From positions 1,234,649 through 1,298,648 of the forward strand of contig NZ_JABBGK010000001.1 in NCBI RefSeq assembly GCF_012927355.1: a stretch of DNA of 64,000 nt, given 5' to 3'. Shown here piece after piece: positions 43,894 through 52,401 of the stretch (position 1 is the stretch's first letter; every line of letters begins with the position of its first letter). The DNA comes from Rhizobium terricola (GTDB lineage Bacteria; Pseudomonadota; Alphaproteobacteria; Rhizobiales; Rhizobiaceae). The notes below the pieces were generated by a model. That model was not told where the DNA came from, searched no databases, and saw only the letters and a list, made by a program, of their open reading frames with translations. The position numbers and the translations under genes were made by a program.

Positions 43894-44823
43894 TCAGAGC
43901 TCTTTTTTGATGTTCCAGCGGTCGTGATACCAGAGCCATTGCTCGGGATATTCGCGCACCCAGGCCTCGACCTTGTCGTTCAGATACTGTGCGGTTCCCC
44001 GGACGTCGATGCGGCCATCGGCATCCTTCGGCAGATCGACACGCGGTTCGATCTCAAGCCGGTAGCGGTTGTTCGGCAGGCGGATGCAGCGAGCCGGATA
44101 GACGTCACAGCCGAACTGGCGCACGAGCTTTGCCAGCAGAGGGTTGGTGTGAACGTCGCGGCCGAAGAATTGCGTCGGCTGGCCCTTCTTGAACTTCTGG
44201 TCGACGAGCACGCCGACACCCTGCCCTGCTTCCAGCTGCCGGGCGAGCTGGAAGGAGGAACCGGCATGCGAAGGAACCAGGTTGCCCATGCGCGCGCGGC
44301 GGAAGTCGAAGACCATGTCGGCGATGTAGGGATTGTTCGGCGGACGGAAAAGCACCGTCACATAAAGGCCGAAGGCGGCCCCGGCGACCGGCAGCATCTC
44401 GAAATTGCCGGTATGCCCGGTGAAGACGATGAACGGGCGCGGATTGTTCAAGAGATCGAGGAAGATCGGTACGCCCGACACCTCGACACGCCCCTCGCCC
44501 GGCCGTTCGGGATCGAAATCGAAGAGTTCGTCGAGGAAGACATATTCGGCGAACTGTCGCCCCATGTGTCCCCAGGCGTCAGAGGCGATCGTCTGGATTT
44601 CCGCTTCGCTCTTTTCCGGAAAGGCGTTGCGAAGATTGGTCAGCATCAGCCTGTGGCGCGACAGCTTCGGTCCGATAAAGCGGACCAGCCGGTCGGCGGC
44701 ATTGATCGCGGCGTCAGCCGGCAGAAGCTTTAAAACCTTGAGCAGGACGAGCACCAGCTTCGCCACCAGCCATTGCGGGAAGCGGCGAAACGCCAGGACG
44801 ATCTTGGTGACGATCTGCCTCAA
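43894..44823 (-). CDS. lpxXL: Lipid A very-long-chain acyltransferase LpxXL
   Basis: About 309 residues from a TTG that lies 5 bases after the adh2XL stop; longer upstream reading is inside adh2XL. It belongs to the LpxL/HtrB lauroyl-transferase family: anchor helix at the N terminus, then the catalytic H-x4-E (HTGNFE, His137 and Glu142), RPPNNPYIADMVFDFRRARM and DQKFKKGQPTQFFGR. In rhizobia LpxXL transfers the 27-hydroxyoctacosanoyl (C28) chain from AcpXL to lipid A. The start codon assignment is approximate. Confidence 0.93.
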   Translation of the reverse strand: MRQIVTKIVLAFRRFPQWLVAKLVLVLLKVLKLLPADAAINAADRLVRFIGPKLSRHRLMLTNLRNAFPEKSEAEIQTIASDAWGHMGRQFAEYVFLDELFDFDPERPGEGRVEVSGVPIFLDLLNNPRPFIVFTGHTGNFEMLPVAGAAFGLYVTVLFRPPNNPYIADMVFDFRRARMGNLVPSHAGSSFQLARQLEAGQGVGVLVDQKFKKGQPTQFFGRDVHTNPLLAKLVRQFGCDVYPARCIRLPNNRYRLEIEPRVDLPKDADGRIDVRGTAQYLNDKVEAWVREYPEQWLWYHDRWNIKKEL

Positions 44824-44827
44824 GCGA

Positions 44828-45856
44828 TCAATCCATCCGCAGGATGATCTTGCCGAAGACCTGGCGGCCTTCCATGCGCAGCAGGGCACGATCGATGTCC
44901 TCGAGGCTGACCTCGGTATCGATCACCGGATGGACGAGACCGCGCGCCATCTTCTGCATGGCGTTCGCCATGTTCTCCATGCGGCAGCCGAAAGAACCGA
45001 AAAGCTTCAGCTGCTGCTGGAAGAGCATCATCAGGTTGATGTCGGTGGAGACGCCGGAGGTCGAACCGCAGGTGACCAGGCGGCCGCCACGCTTCAGCAC
45101 GAACATCGAGCCCGCCCAGGTATCCTTGCCAACGTGTTCGAAGACGACGTCCACGCCCTTCTTCTTGGTGATCTTGCGCACCACGCCCTCGAAACGGTCG
45201 GTGCGGTAGTTGATGACGTGATCGGCGCCGAGCGCCTTGGCCGGCTCGATCTTGTCGTCGGAACCGACGGTGGTGATGACCGTGCACCCGATCTTCTTTG
45301 CGAGCTGGATCGCAGCCGTGCCGATGCCGGACCCGCCGGCATGGACCAGGATGGTTTCGCCGGATTCCAGCTTCGCATTGTCGAACAGCATGTGCTCGAC
45401 CGTGCCGAAGGTGACGGGCGCCAGCGCCGCGCCGACCGCATCGACGCCGGGCGGTGCCGGAACCAGCAGGCGCGCCGGGAGGTTGATCTTCTCCTGGGCG
45501 AAGCCGTCGAGGTGGAAGCCGTGCACGCCGCCGACGTTTTCGCAAAGATTGTCGCGACCCTCGCGGCAGGGCTTGCAGAGACCGCAGGTGCGTGCGCCGT
45601 AAACGGCGGCAAGCTGACCCGGAAGGATGTTGCCGACACCCGGACCGATCGCCTCGACCACACCGGAGGCTTCTGCACCAATGGTCAGCGGCATCTTGCG
45701 CTTGGCAAACGCCATGCCGCGCCAGCCCCAGACATCGATGTGGTTCAGCGCCACGGCCTTGACGCGCAGGGTCACCTCACCCGGGCCGGGTGCGTCCGGC
45801 TCCGGAATGTCAACGATTTCGAGCTTGCGGTCATCGACAAGTTGAAGTGCGCGCAT
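44828..45856 (-). CDS. adh2XL: Medium-chain dehydrogenase of the lipid A VLCFA cluster
   Basis: 342 residues. An MDR zinc-type fold: GROES-like N-terminal part with the structural-zinc cysteines CGLCKPCREGRDNLC, coenzyme loop HAGGSGIGTAAIQLAKKIGC, and VVFEHVGKDTW. The position between fabF1XL and lpxXL is conserved in rhizobial very-long-chain fatty acid clusters, where it is thought to act as an enoyl- or keto-reductase of the C28 chain. No experimental substrate is known to me. The next gene starts within 5 bases of its stop. Confidence 0.9.
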   Translation of the reverse strand: MRALQLVDDRKLEIVDIPEPDAPGPGEVTLRVKAVALNHIDVWGWRGMAFAKRKMPLTIGAEASGVVEAIGPGVGNILPGQLAAVYGARTCGLCKPCREGRDNLCENVGGVHGFHLDGFAQEKINLPARLLVPAPPGVDAVGAALAPVTFGTVEHMLFDNAKLESGETILVHAGGSGIGTAAIQLAKKIGCTVITTVGSDDKIEPAKALGADHVINYRTDRFEGVVRKITKKKGVDVVFEHVGKDTWAGSMFVLKRGGRLVTCGSTSGVSTDINLMMLFQQQLKLFGSFGCRMENMANAMQKMARGLVHPVIDTEVSLEDIDRALLRMEGRQVFGKIILRMD

Positions 45857-45918
45857 AAGGTCTATCCTCGCGCCCCGAGGGCGCTCAATTCTGGGTAAAG
45901 GGACTAGAGAACCGTCGC

Positions 45919-47214
45919 TTAAGCCGGTTCACGCGTCATGACAAGGCTGGCGTTCTGGCCGCCGAAACCGAAGGAGTTCGACAGGACGGCAGAAACCTCC
46001 GCCTCTCGCTTCACGTTCGGCACCACGTCCAGCACGATCGTCGGATCCGGATTGACGTAGTTGATGGTCGGCGGGATCGTGCCGGTCAGCATGGTCTGGA
46101 TGGAAAAGACCGCTTCGACGGCGCCGGCCGCCGTCAGCGTGTGGCCGATCATCGACTTGTTGGACGAGACCGGGATCCGGTCCTTCAGCCGCTCGCCGAA
46201 CACGGAAAGCATGGCGCCATATTCCATCTTGTCGTTTTCCGGCGTCGAAGTGCCATGGGCGTTGATGTAGCCGATCTGCTCTTCCGAGAGACCGGCGTCG
46301 TCGAGTGCCGCGTGGATCGTGGCGATCGCCGGCCCACCGTCCGGCGACGAACGGGTGCGGTGGAAATGGTCGGCCTTCTCGCCGCAGCCCTTCATCACGC
46401 CGAGCACACGCGCGCCACGGGCGATCGCCGATTCCAGCGATTCCAGCACGAGGGTGGCCGCACCTTCGGCGATGACGAAGCCGTCGCGGTCCTTGCTGAA
46501 CGGCTTGGAGGCCTTTTCCGGCGGATCATTCTGGGTCGAGAGGGCGGACAACAGCGCAAAACGGATCAGCGCCTCGGCGCTGACCGAGCCGTCCGTCGCA
46601 ACCGTCAGGGCGCGATCGGTGCGCCCCTGGCGGATCGCCTCGACGCCGAGCTGGATCGCCGTTGCCCCGGAGGCACAGGCGGTCGACAGCGTCACGGGCA
46701 GACCGCGCGTGCCGAACCTGTCCGAAAGCCGCTCGGAAATCGAACCGAACTGCACTGCCTCCATGAAAACCGGATCGGCCTTGGCGCGCATGGCGGCGAG
46801 CAGGCGATGATAGGCGTGGCCCTCGTTCTCTTCCGGCGGAATGCGTTCAGCGAGTCGGAAGCGGTCGTCCCATTCCGGTTCGACCGGCGGTGCGGCGAGG
46901 AAAAGAGGACCGTCGAAATCACCCGACAGGCCCGCCTGGGCGAGCGCCTCGATGGTGGTCTCGCGCGCCATCGCATAGGAGCGGTCGACCGCGTTGACCG
47001 CCGGCAGATCGATGAAATCGACGGTGCCGCTGATGCGGGTATTGAGGCCCTCGGTCGGGAAACGGGTGATCTTGTGGATCCCCGAGACGCCGCCGGTGAG
47101 CTTTTCCCAATTGTCGGCGAGGCCCTGGCCGAGCGAGGTTATGACGCCCATGCCGGTCACGGCGACAATCGGGCGTCCCAGATGATCCTTGAAGCGAGAT
47201 TCAGTCATGGTCAT
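45919..47214 (-). CDS. fabF1XL: Beta-ketoacyl-ACP synthase FabF1XL
   Basis: 431 residues, or 429 if the second ATG is used, which lies at a better distance from GGAG. The complete ketosynthase triad is present: Cys180 (STACASGATAI), His320 (NAHGTST) and His358 (SNKSMIGHTLTAAG). It condenses malonyl units onto a chain held by AcpXL to build the C28 fatty acid of lipid A. It lies 6 bp after fabF2XL, to which it probably pairs; see the finding on FabF2XL. Confidence 0.95.
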   Translation of the reverse strand: MTMTESRFKDHLGRPIVAVTGMGVITSLGQGLADNWEKLTGGVSGIHKITRFPTEGLNTRISGTVDFIDLPAVNAVDRSYAMARETTIEALAQAGLSGDFDGPLFLAAPPVEPEWDDRFRLAERIPPEENEGHAYHRLLAAMRAKADPVFMEAVQFGSISERLSDRFGTRGLPVTLSTACASGATAIQLGVEAIRQGRTDRALTVATDGSVSAEALIRFALLSALSTQNDPPEKASKPFSKDRDGFVIAEGAATLVLESLESAIARGARVLGVMKGCGEKADHFHRTRSSPDGGPAIATIHAALDDAGLSEEQIGYINAHGTSTPENDKMEYGAMLSVFGERLKDRIPVSSNKSMIGHTLTAAGAVEAVFSIQTMLTGTIPPTINYVNPDPTIVLDVVPNVKREAEVSAVLSNSFGFGGQNASLVMTREPA

Positions 47215-47220
47215 GTCTCC

Positions 47221-48426
47221 TCACGCCTCGGCCGTCAGATGCGCAAGGCCCTCGCCGCGCACATAGCCGACCGTGGTCACCACGGCATCCGTCGCCGGTG
47301 CTGCCATGGCAGTTTCATTCTTGTCGTCAAAGGCAGGAACAACCGCCTTGCTGTCCAGCGCCAACGCCGCAAGCGCCAGGCCTAGCGGGAACTGAGCCTC
47401 GAGCGCATGGCCGGTCACGCCGCCAAAGCCGCGCACGACCGAACCGGGGAAGACCTCGCCGAGAACGACCTTTTCGCGTTCCGAAAGCGCATGCAGGCCG
47501 CTCGCGCCCGACAGGACGAGCGTGCCTTCGTGAGCCTCGCCGGCAACCGAAGCGGCCATGCGCTTCAGGCGCTTTTCGAGCCCGCCGTCGTCGCGCCGGC
47601 CGCGATCGCCCTCGATCGAATCGATCGAGGCATAGATGTGGGTGCCGCGCGCCTCGGCATGGGCGCGGGATTCAAGCATGAGGAAGGCGCCTACGGTGCC
47701 GAGCATCATGCCGCCGCCCTTGCCCGAGCCGCGCTGCCACAGAGGCTGCCAGTCGCCCGTCGCGTGGGCCTGGATGCCCTCGACGAGGAGGAAGATATCA
47801 TCGCGATCGGCAACGAATGCACCGCCGACCAGCGTATGGGTGGACTGACCGGCGCGGATGCGGGCGAAAGCGGTTTCCACGGCCGAAATGCCGGCAGCTT
47901 CCTCACCCATGAAGGTGCGCGAGGAACCGGTCACCTTGTGAACGATCGAGATGTTGCCAGCCATCAGGTTGGACAACTGGGCAAGGAACAGCGTCGGGCG
48001 GAGCTCGGTGGTCAGCTTCTCGTTGACCAGCTGGGCGCGGTCGTTACGCTTCAGGCCCTCGTCGACGATGATCGTGTCGACGTTCACGTCGCGCTCGCCA
48101 CCACCGGCGGCAACGATCATGTCCATGGTCGAACAGGCTTCCAGATTGTCCTTCAGCCCCGCATCGTCCAGCGCCAGACCCGCCGCATAAACGCCGAGGC
48201 GCTGCCAGTTTTCCATCTGGCGCTGATCGCCGCGCTTGGCGATCTGCTGGGACCAGTCGATCTCCGGCATCGGGTGAATCGGATAGGGCTTGAACTTCTC
48301 CACCTCGACGACGGGCGTCGGGGCCCTGGACGAAGACAAAAGAGCGAGGTGCGGTTCCTTGCCGGTCCCGTGGCACGTCACGATGCCGATACCGGTAATC
48401 ACCACATCATTGGGCTTCTTGACCAT
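47221..48426 (-). CDS. fabF2XL: Ketosynthase-like FabF2XL lacking the catalytic cysteine
   Basis: 401 residues from the ATG that follows AGAGGATG (48426); an in-frame start 21 codons upstream is not supported. The thiolase fold opens MVKKPNDVVITGIGIVTCHG. Aligned without gaps to FabF over the nucleophile region, position 176 is Glu where FabF has the nucleophilic Cys (GEEAAGISAVETAFARIRAG versus TACxSG). The first catalytic His is also replaced (LSGASG instead of NAHGT), while the second (TGHAL) remains. That is the pattern of a chain-length factor or a decarboxylating KSQ subunit rather than an active condensing enzyme. The gene order is fixed in rhizobia. Confidence 0.92.
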   Translation of the reverse strand: MVKKPNDVVITGIGIVTCHGTGKEPHLALLSSSRAPTPVVEVEKFKPYPIHPMPEIDWSQQIAKRGDQRQMENWQRLGVYAAGLALDDAGLKDNLEACSTMDMIVAAGGGERDVNVDTIIVDEGLKRNDRAQLVNEKLTTELRPTLFLAQLSNLMAGNISIVHKVTGSSRTFMGEEAAGISAVETAFARIRAGQSTHTLVGGAFVADRDDIFLLVEGIQAHATGDWQPLWQRGSGKGGGMMLGTVGAFLMLESRAHAEARGTHIYASIDSIEGDRGRRDDGGLEKRLKRMAASVAGEAHEGTLVLSGASGLHALSEREKVVLGEVFPGSVVRGFGGVTGHALEAQFPLGLALAALALDSKAVVPAFDDKNETAMAAPATDAVVTTVGYVRGEGLAHLTAEA

Positions 48427-48522
48427 CTTACATCCTCTCGCCGGAGCGTTTCCGGCGCAGCGAGCCGCGGCAGTTCGGTCGGCCCGCATCCGTCAACAAC
48501 GAAAAGCCACCCGCAGGCAGGA

Positions 48523-48996
48523 TCAGCGGGCGGCGGCAATGGCCTCGATGAGGCCGATTTCTGTGGCACGCTTGCGCACGATGTCGGCAAGCGGCACTTC
48601 GCTGAACGGCATGGTCCGCAGTTTCAACTGCGCGTCGCAGACCTTCTTGCCCGACGACGAGATCCTTGCCTTCGTCACAGCGAAGCCGGAGCCGTCGTGT
48701 TCCAGCTCGGCCTCGATGTCAAGAGCCGCACCCGGCTCCACGAAGGTTCGCATCTTCGCGCCGTCGACAGACATCAGGAACGGCATCACGGAAAAGTCCT
48801 TGACCGCGAGAAGCAGCATGCCGGAGGCCTGCGCCATCGTCTCGATCAGGAGCACGCCCGGGACGAGCGGCATTCCGGGAAAATGGCCTTCGAAGACCGG
48901 GCTCTTTTCCGGCACGACCGACCGGGCCTTGAGCGTGCCAAGGCCGAGGTCCAATGCCTCGACCCTGTCAATCATCTGGAAGTATTCGAGCAGCAT
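48523..48996 (-). CDS. fabZXL: 3-hydroxyacyl-ACP dehydratase FabZXL
   Basis: 157 residues starting MLLEYFQMIDRVEALDLGLG with GGAGG nine bases before the ATG. A single hot-dog domain with the FabZ catalytic His (FEGHFPGMP) and Glu (GVLLIETMAQ). It removes water from 3-hydroxyacyl-AcpXL in elongation of the lipid A C28 chain. It starts 23 bases after acpXL ends. Confidence 0.94.
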   Translation of the reverse strand: MLLEYFQMIDRVEALDLGLGTLKARSVVPEKSPVFEGHFPGMPLVPGVLLIETMAQASGMLLLAVKDFSVMPFLMSVDGAKMRTFVEPGAALDIEAELEHDGSGFAVTKARISSSGKKVCDAQLKLRTMPFSEVPLADIVRKRATEIGLIEAIAAAR

Positions 48997-49019
48997 TGAG
49001 ACCTCCGCCCCGAGGCGGA

Positions 49020-49298
49020 TCAGCCCTTGGCTGCCCGCAGCTCGTCGATCTTGGCGCAGAGATTCTTCAGGACGAAGTATTCCTCGGTCGAAACCTTGCC
49101 TTCGTTGACTTCCTGCGTCCACTGCTCGAGCGGGATCTTGATGCCGAATTCCTTGTCGATCGCAAAGACGATGTCGAGGAAGTCGAGGCTGTCGATGCCG
49201 AGGTCATCAATCGTATGGCTTTCCGGCGTAATCGTCTCGCGGTCGATTTCGCTGGTTTCAGCAATGATGTCGGCAACTTTGTCGAATGTAGCGGTCAC
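49020..49298 (-). CDS. acpXL: Acyl carrier protein AcpXL
   Basis: 92 residues, acidic, four-helix ACP. The phosphopantetheine Ser is in [14 protein letters not shown]. The sequence after it ([20 protein letters not shown]) and the length, about 15 residues more than AcpP, are typical of rhizobial AcpXL. It carries the 27-hydroxyoctacosanoate during synthesis and transfer by LpxXL. First gene of the acpXL-fabZXL-fabF2XL-fabF1XL-adh2XL-lpxXL operon; the 105 bp upstream, AT-rich near 49310-49350, holds its promoter. Confidence 0.96.
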
Positions 49299-49403
49299 GC
49301 CAATTACCTCATGTGTCTAAAATCTGAGTTCCACATAGGGAAAACTGTTTTAAAAGCCAATGGCAAGTTTGAGCGACTGCAAAATTTGGCGCCGAAGTGT
49401 TGC

Positions 49404-50753
49404 TCAAACAGCAATTGAGTGGCGACCCTTTCCGGTGGCGAGATAACTGTCGAAGACCGCGGCGACGCTGCGGGCAAAGGGCCTACCGGCCTCCGTAAGG
49501 CGGAACTCGTCGCCGGAAATCTCGCAAATTCCGTCCGGATTAGAGGCCGAGAACTGCCGCGCCTCGGCAATGACGGTCTCGCCGATTTGGGGATAGAGCG
49601 CCCTGACGGTCGCGAAGGAGAAGGCGAAGCGGCACATGATCTCCTCGATCACGTGGGCGCGCAGCCGGTCGTCGGCGGAAAGCTCGATACCGCGCACCGC
49701 GGTCAGTCCGCCTGCGTCAGCCATCTTCTGGTACTCGCCGGTCGCCGGCATGTTCTGCACATAGCCCTGCGGCAGCTGCCCGATGGAGGAGGCGCCGAAA
49801 CCGATCAGCGCCTCGGCGGCATCGTCGGTGTAACCCTGGAAATTGCGGCGGAGACGGCCATTGCGGGCGGCAACGGCGAGACGGTCGTCGGGCTTCGCAA
49901 AATGGTCGATGCCGATCGGCTCGTAGCCAGCGGCGACAAGCATGTCGGCGGCGCGGCTCATCTGGTCGAAGCGGGTTTCGACATCCGGAAGCGCCTCTTC
50001 CGGAATCATCGTCTGGTGTTTCTTCATCCACGGAACGTGGGCATAGCCAAAGAGCGCGATGCGGTCGGGCGAAAGCGACACGATGTCGTTGACCGTCGCT
50101 TCCAGCGTTTCCATCGTCTGGTAGGGCAAACCGTAGAGAATGTCGCAATTGACCGAGTGGACACCGCGAGCCCGGACCGCATCGACGACCGACCTGGTCT
50201 GTTCGAATGTCTGGATGCGGTTGATGGTCTTTTGCACCTTCGGATCGAAATCCTGCACGCCAAGGCTCGCGCGCGTCATGCCGATCGCCGCCAGCGCATC
50301 GTAGCGCGGCTCATCGAGGTCGTTCGGATCCATCTCGACGCTGATCTCGGCATCGGGGCGGAAGTCGAAGGCGGCGCGGAACGCCTGCATCAGATCGATC
50401 ATGTCCTCCGGCTTCAGCATGGTCGGCGAGCCGCCGCCGAAATGCAGGGCCGAAACCTTCGCGTCGCGGCTGACGAGACTGCCGACCTTGGCGATCTCCC
50501 GCTTCAGCGATTCGAGATAGCTGGTGATCGGCTCGTATTTCAGCGTGTGCTTCGTATGGCAGGCGCAGAACCAGCAGAGGCGATCGCAATACGGGATGTG
50601 CACGTAAAGCGACAAATCGTGCTCGGCGCCCAGTTCCCCGAGCCATTGCGTATATTTGCCGCAGTCAACGCCTTCATGAAAATGCGGCGCCGTCGGGTAG
50701 CTCGTGTATCGTGGAACAGAGCCGGAATACTTGGCCAGCAAGGGGTTTCGCAT
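49404..50753 (-). CDS. hemN: Oxygen-independent coproporphyrinogen III oxidase
   Basis: 449 residues. A radical-SAM enzyme: cluster cysteines Cys56, Cys60 and Cys63, with Cys65 next (PYCDRLCWFCACH). It decarboxylates coproporphyrinogen to protoporphyrinogen without oxygen. The family features LYVHIPYC and GGGSPTMLKPEDMIDL are present. It is divergent from fnrN and shares a FixK/FNR box, supplying heme for the microaerobic oxidases. Confidence 0.96.
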   Translation of the reverse strand: MRNPLLAKYSGSVPRYTSYPTAPHFHEGVDCGKYTQWLGELGAEHDLSLYVHIPYCDRLCWFCACHTKHTLKYEPITSYLESLKREIAKVGSLVSRDAKVSALHFGGGSPTMLKPEDMIDLMQAFRAAFDFRPDAEISVEMDPNDLDEPRYDALAAIGMTRASLGVQDFDPKVQKTINRIQTFEQTRSVVDAVRARGVHSVNCDILYGLPYQTMETLEATVNDIVSLSPDRIALFGYAHVPWMKKHQTMIPEEALPDVETRFDQMSRAADMLVAAGYEPIGIDHFAKPDDRLAVAARNGRLRRNFQGYTDDAAEALIGFGASSIGQLPQGYVQNMPATGEYQKMADAGGLTAVRGIELSADDRLRAHVIEEIMCRFAFSFATVRALYPQIGETVIAEARQFSASNPDGICEISGDEFRLTEAGRPFARSVAAVFDSYLATGKGRHSIAV

Positions 50754-50819
50754 GTCATACGCCGCTTTTCAGATGGATGTTCATAGCCTTTTGAATAACC
50801 CCGCAGGCGTGGTCTTCCT

Positions 50820-50833
50820 TTGACTTCGATCAA
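50820..50833. promoter_or_regulatory. FixK/FNR box between hemN and fnrN
   Basis: TTGACTTCGATCAA, matching TTGAT-N4-ATCAA in nine of ten fixed bases. It lies 66 bases from the hemN start and about 120 from the fnrN start; it could serve hemN, fnrN (autoregulation) or both. Confidence 0.85.
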
Positions 50834-50955
50834 TTTATAGGTAGATTTGCGTGGCTGTACGCATTCGAGCGTGGAGGGAGTCGGAACCCGGCATCGGGAC
50901 CTGCGAATTCCTCACTTGACCTATGGCCAGTTTGGCGTCAGACGGGATCAACATC

Positions 50956-51684
50956 ATGGACGCGCACAAGAAACATACGGGCGAATGCGAAGCGCCCACG
51001 GTCTGCAAAGCCTGCGAAGCCCGCCACGGCGGCATCTGCGCGGCGCTCACCGCAAGTCAGTTGGTCGAGCTCAACAAGCATTCCACCCGCCGCAAGGTCG
51101 AACCCGGCAACGAGGTGATCGGCCAGGGTGAGCGCGTCGGCAGCTACAGCAACATTCTCAACGGCGTGGTGAAGCTTTCCAAGATGATGGCGGATGGCCG
51201 CCAGCAGATCGTCGGACTGCAGTTCGCCCCCGATTTCCTCGGCCGGCCCTTCCTGAGCGAAAGCTCGGTCACCGCAGAAGCCGCGACCGAGACGGAAATC
51301 TGTTCCTTCCCGCGGCCGCTGGTCGACCGCATGGTCAGCGAGGCGCGGGATCTCGAACGCAAGCTGCATTCGCAGTCGCTCAAGGAACTCGACGAAGCGC
51401 GTGACTGGATGCTGACGCTCGGCCGCAAGACGGCGCAGGAAAAGGTCGCGAGTTTCCTGTACCTGATCGCTACCCATATCGATCCGGAAAAGAGCGGCAA
51501 CACGACGACCTTCGACCTGCCGCTTTCGCGTGCAGACATTGCGGACTTTCTGGGCCTCACGATCGAGACGGTAAGCCGCCAGATGACGAAGCTTCGCAAG
51601 GACGGCATCATCATCATCGAAAATAACCGGCATGTGATCGTTCCCGACGCACGCCGCCTGCGCTATGCGGCCGGCAACGATTGA
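50956..51684 (+). CDS. fnrN: FNR-type oxygen regulator FnrN
   Basis: 242 residues from the ATG at 50956 (an upstream ATG at 50923 would add 11). It combines an N-terminal cysteine cluster (C17-x2-C20-x7-C28) and an inner Cys116 that together can hold an oxygen-labile 4Fe-4S, a cyclic-nucleotide-like sensor fold, and a C-terminal helix-turn-helix whose recognition helix has ETVSRQMTKLR, the residue set that reads TTGAT. FnrN controls cbb3 oxidase and hemN genes in rhizobia. Which gene set it controls here follows from the three boxes and is inferred. Confidence 0.93.
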   Translation: MDAHKKHTGECEAPTVCKACEARHGGICAALTASQLVELNKHSTRRKVEPGNEVIGQGERVGSYSNILNGVVKLSKMMADGRQQIVGLQFAPDFLGRPFLSESSVTAEAATETEICSFPRPLVDRMVSEARDLERKLHSQSLKELDEARDWMLTLGRKTAQEKVASFLYLIATHIDPEKSGNTTTFDLPLSRADIADFLGLTIETVSRQMTKLRKDGIIIIENNRHVIVPDARRLRYAAGND

Positions 51685-51735
51685 CGTCACCGGCCGCACG
51701 GCCCCATTCACCCCCAAGAGATAAGCGACACGGCC

Positions 51736-51772
51736 AGAGCGTTCCCGGTTCCCCAACAGCAGGAAACGCTCT
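51736..51772. terminator. Possible terminator after fnrN
   Basis: AGAGCGTT and AACGCTCT can pair around a 21-base loop, with T-rich sequence beyond. Only moderately convincing; it lies between the convergent fnrN and L,D-transpeptidase genes. Confidence 0.35.
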
Positions 51773-51832
51773 ACTTCTTTGTTTTTACACAATTCCGGCC
51801 GAAAATCGCTTCACGCTTTTCCGGGAATTGCT

Positions 51833-52261
51833 TCAGCGTGTCACGATGATCTTCGTATTGCCGAGGCCATTGGCGGTGGCCATGGAGAAGAACTGTGCCG
51901 CATTGTCCGGATGCAACCGCACGCAGCCGTGCGACGCCGGCCGACCAAGGCGCTTCAGATCGAAGGTCGCGTGAACGGCATAGCCACCGTTGAAGAAAAT
52001 CGCGTAAGGCATCGGCGCATTGTCATACTTGCGCGACCGATGGTTCTTCGAAGCCCATTTGGCCTTGTAGTTGCCGAGCGGCGTGACATAGCCCTTGCGC
52101 GCGGTCGAAACCTTCCAGCGATACTTGACGATGCCGTTCTGCGATACGGTCATGGTCTGCTGCGAAATGCTGACCTTGGCGACGAGATTGCTGGCTTCCG
52201 CCACGAGTGGCTGGATCTGAAGGCAGAGAAAGGCCGAGGCGGCCAGAATGAACTTGCGCAT
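51833..52261 (-). CDS. L,D-transpeptidase (YkuD family)
   Basis: 142 residues starting MRKFILAASAFLCLQIQPLV after AGGGGAC. A signal peptide (about 1-24) leads into a single YkuD domain with catalytic His97, His111 and Cys113 (ATFDLKRLGRPASHGCVRLH). It cross-links or attaches proteins to peptidoglycan in the periplasm; rhizobia have many copies. It is read in the same direction as the cob genes but 140 bp after cbiB; a TATACT -10-like sequence lies 55-60 bases upstream of its ATG, suggesting its own promoter. Confidence 0.93.
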   Translation of the reverse strand: MRKFILAASAFLCLQIQPLVAEASNLVAKVSISQQTMTVSQNGIVKYRWKVSTARKGYVTPLGNYKAKWASKNHRSRKYDNAPMPYAIFFNGGYAVHATFDLKRLGRPASHGCVRLHPDNAAQFFSMATANGLGNTKIIVTR

Positions 52262-52401
52262 GATGTCCCCTGGTTCTTGTTCGCCGCGTTGTCCGAGGCG
52301 CTTGACTGGGGACACTGTAGTATAAATCCGAATATAGGCGATTAAGCAAAAAGGAAAATATTGTTTTAACACGATCTGCTGAAGCGCCGCCTCCTAAAGG
52401 T

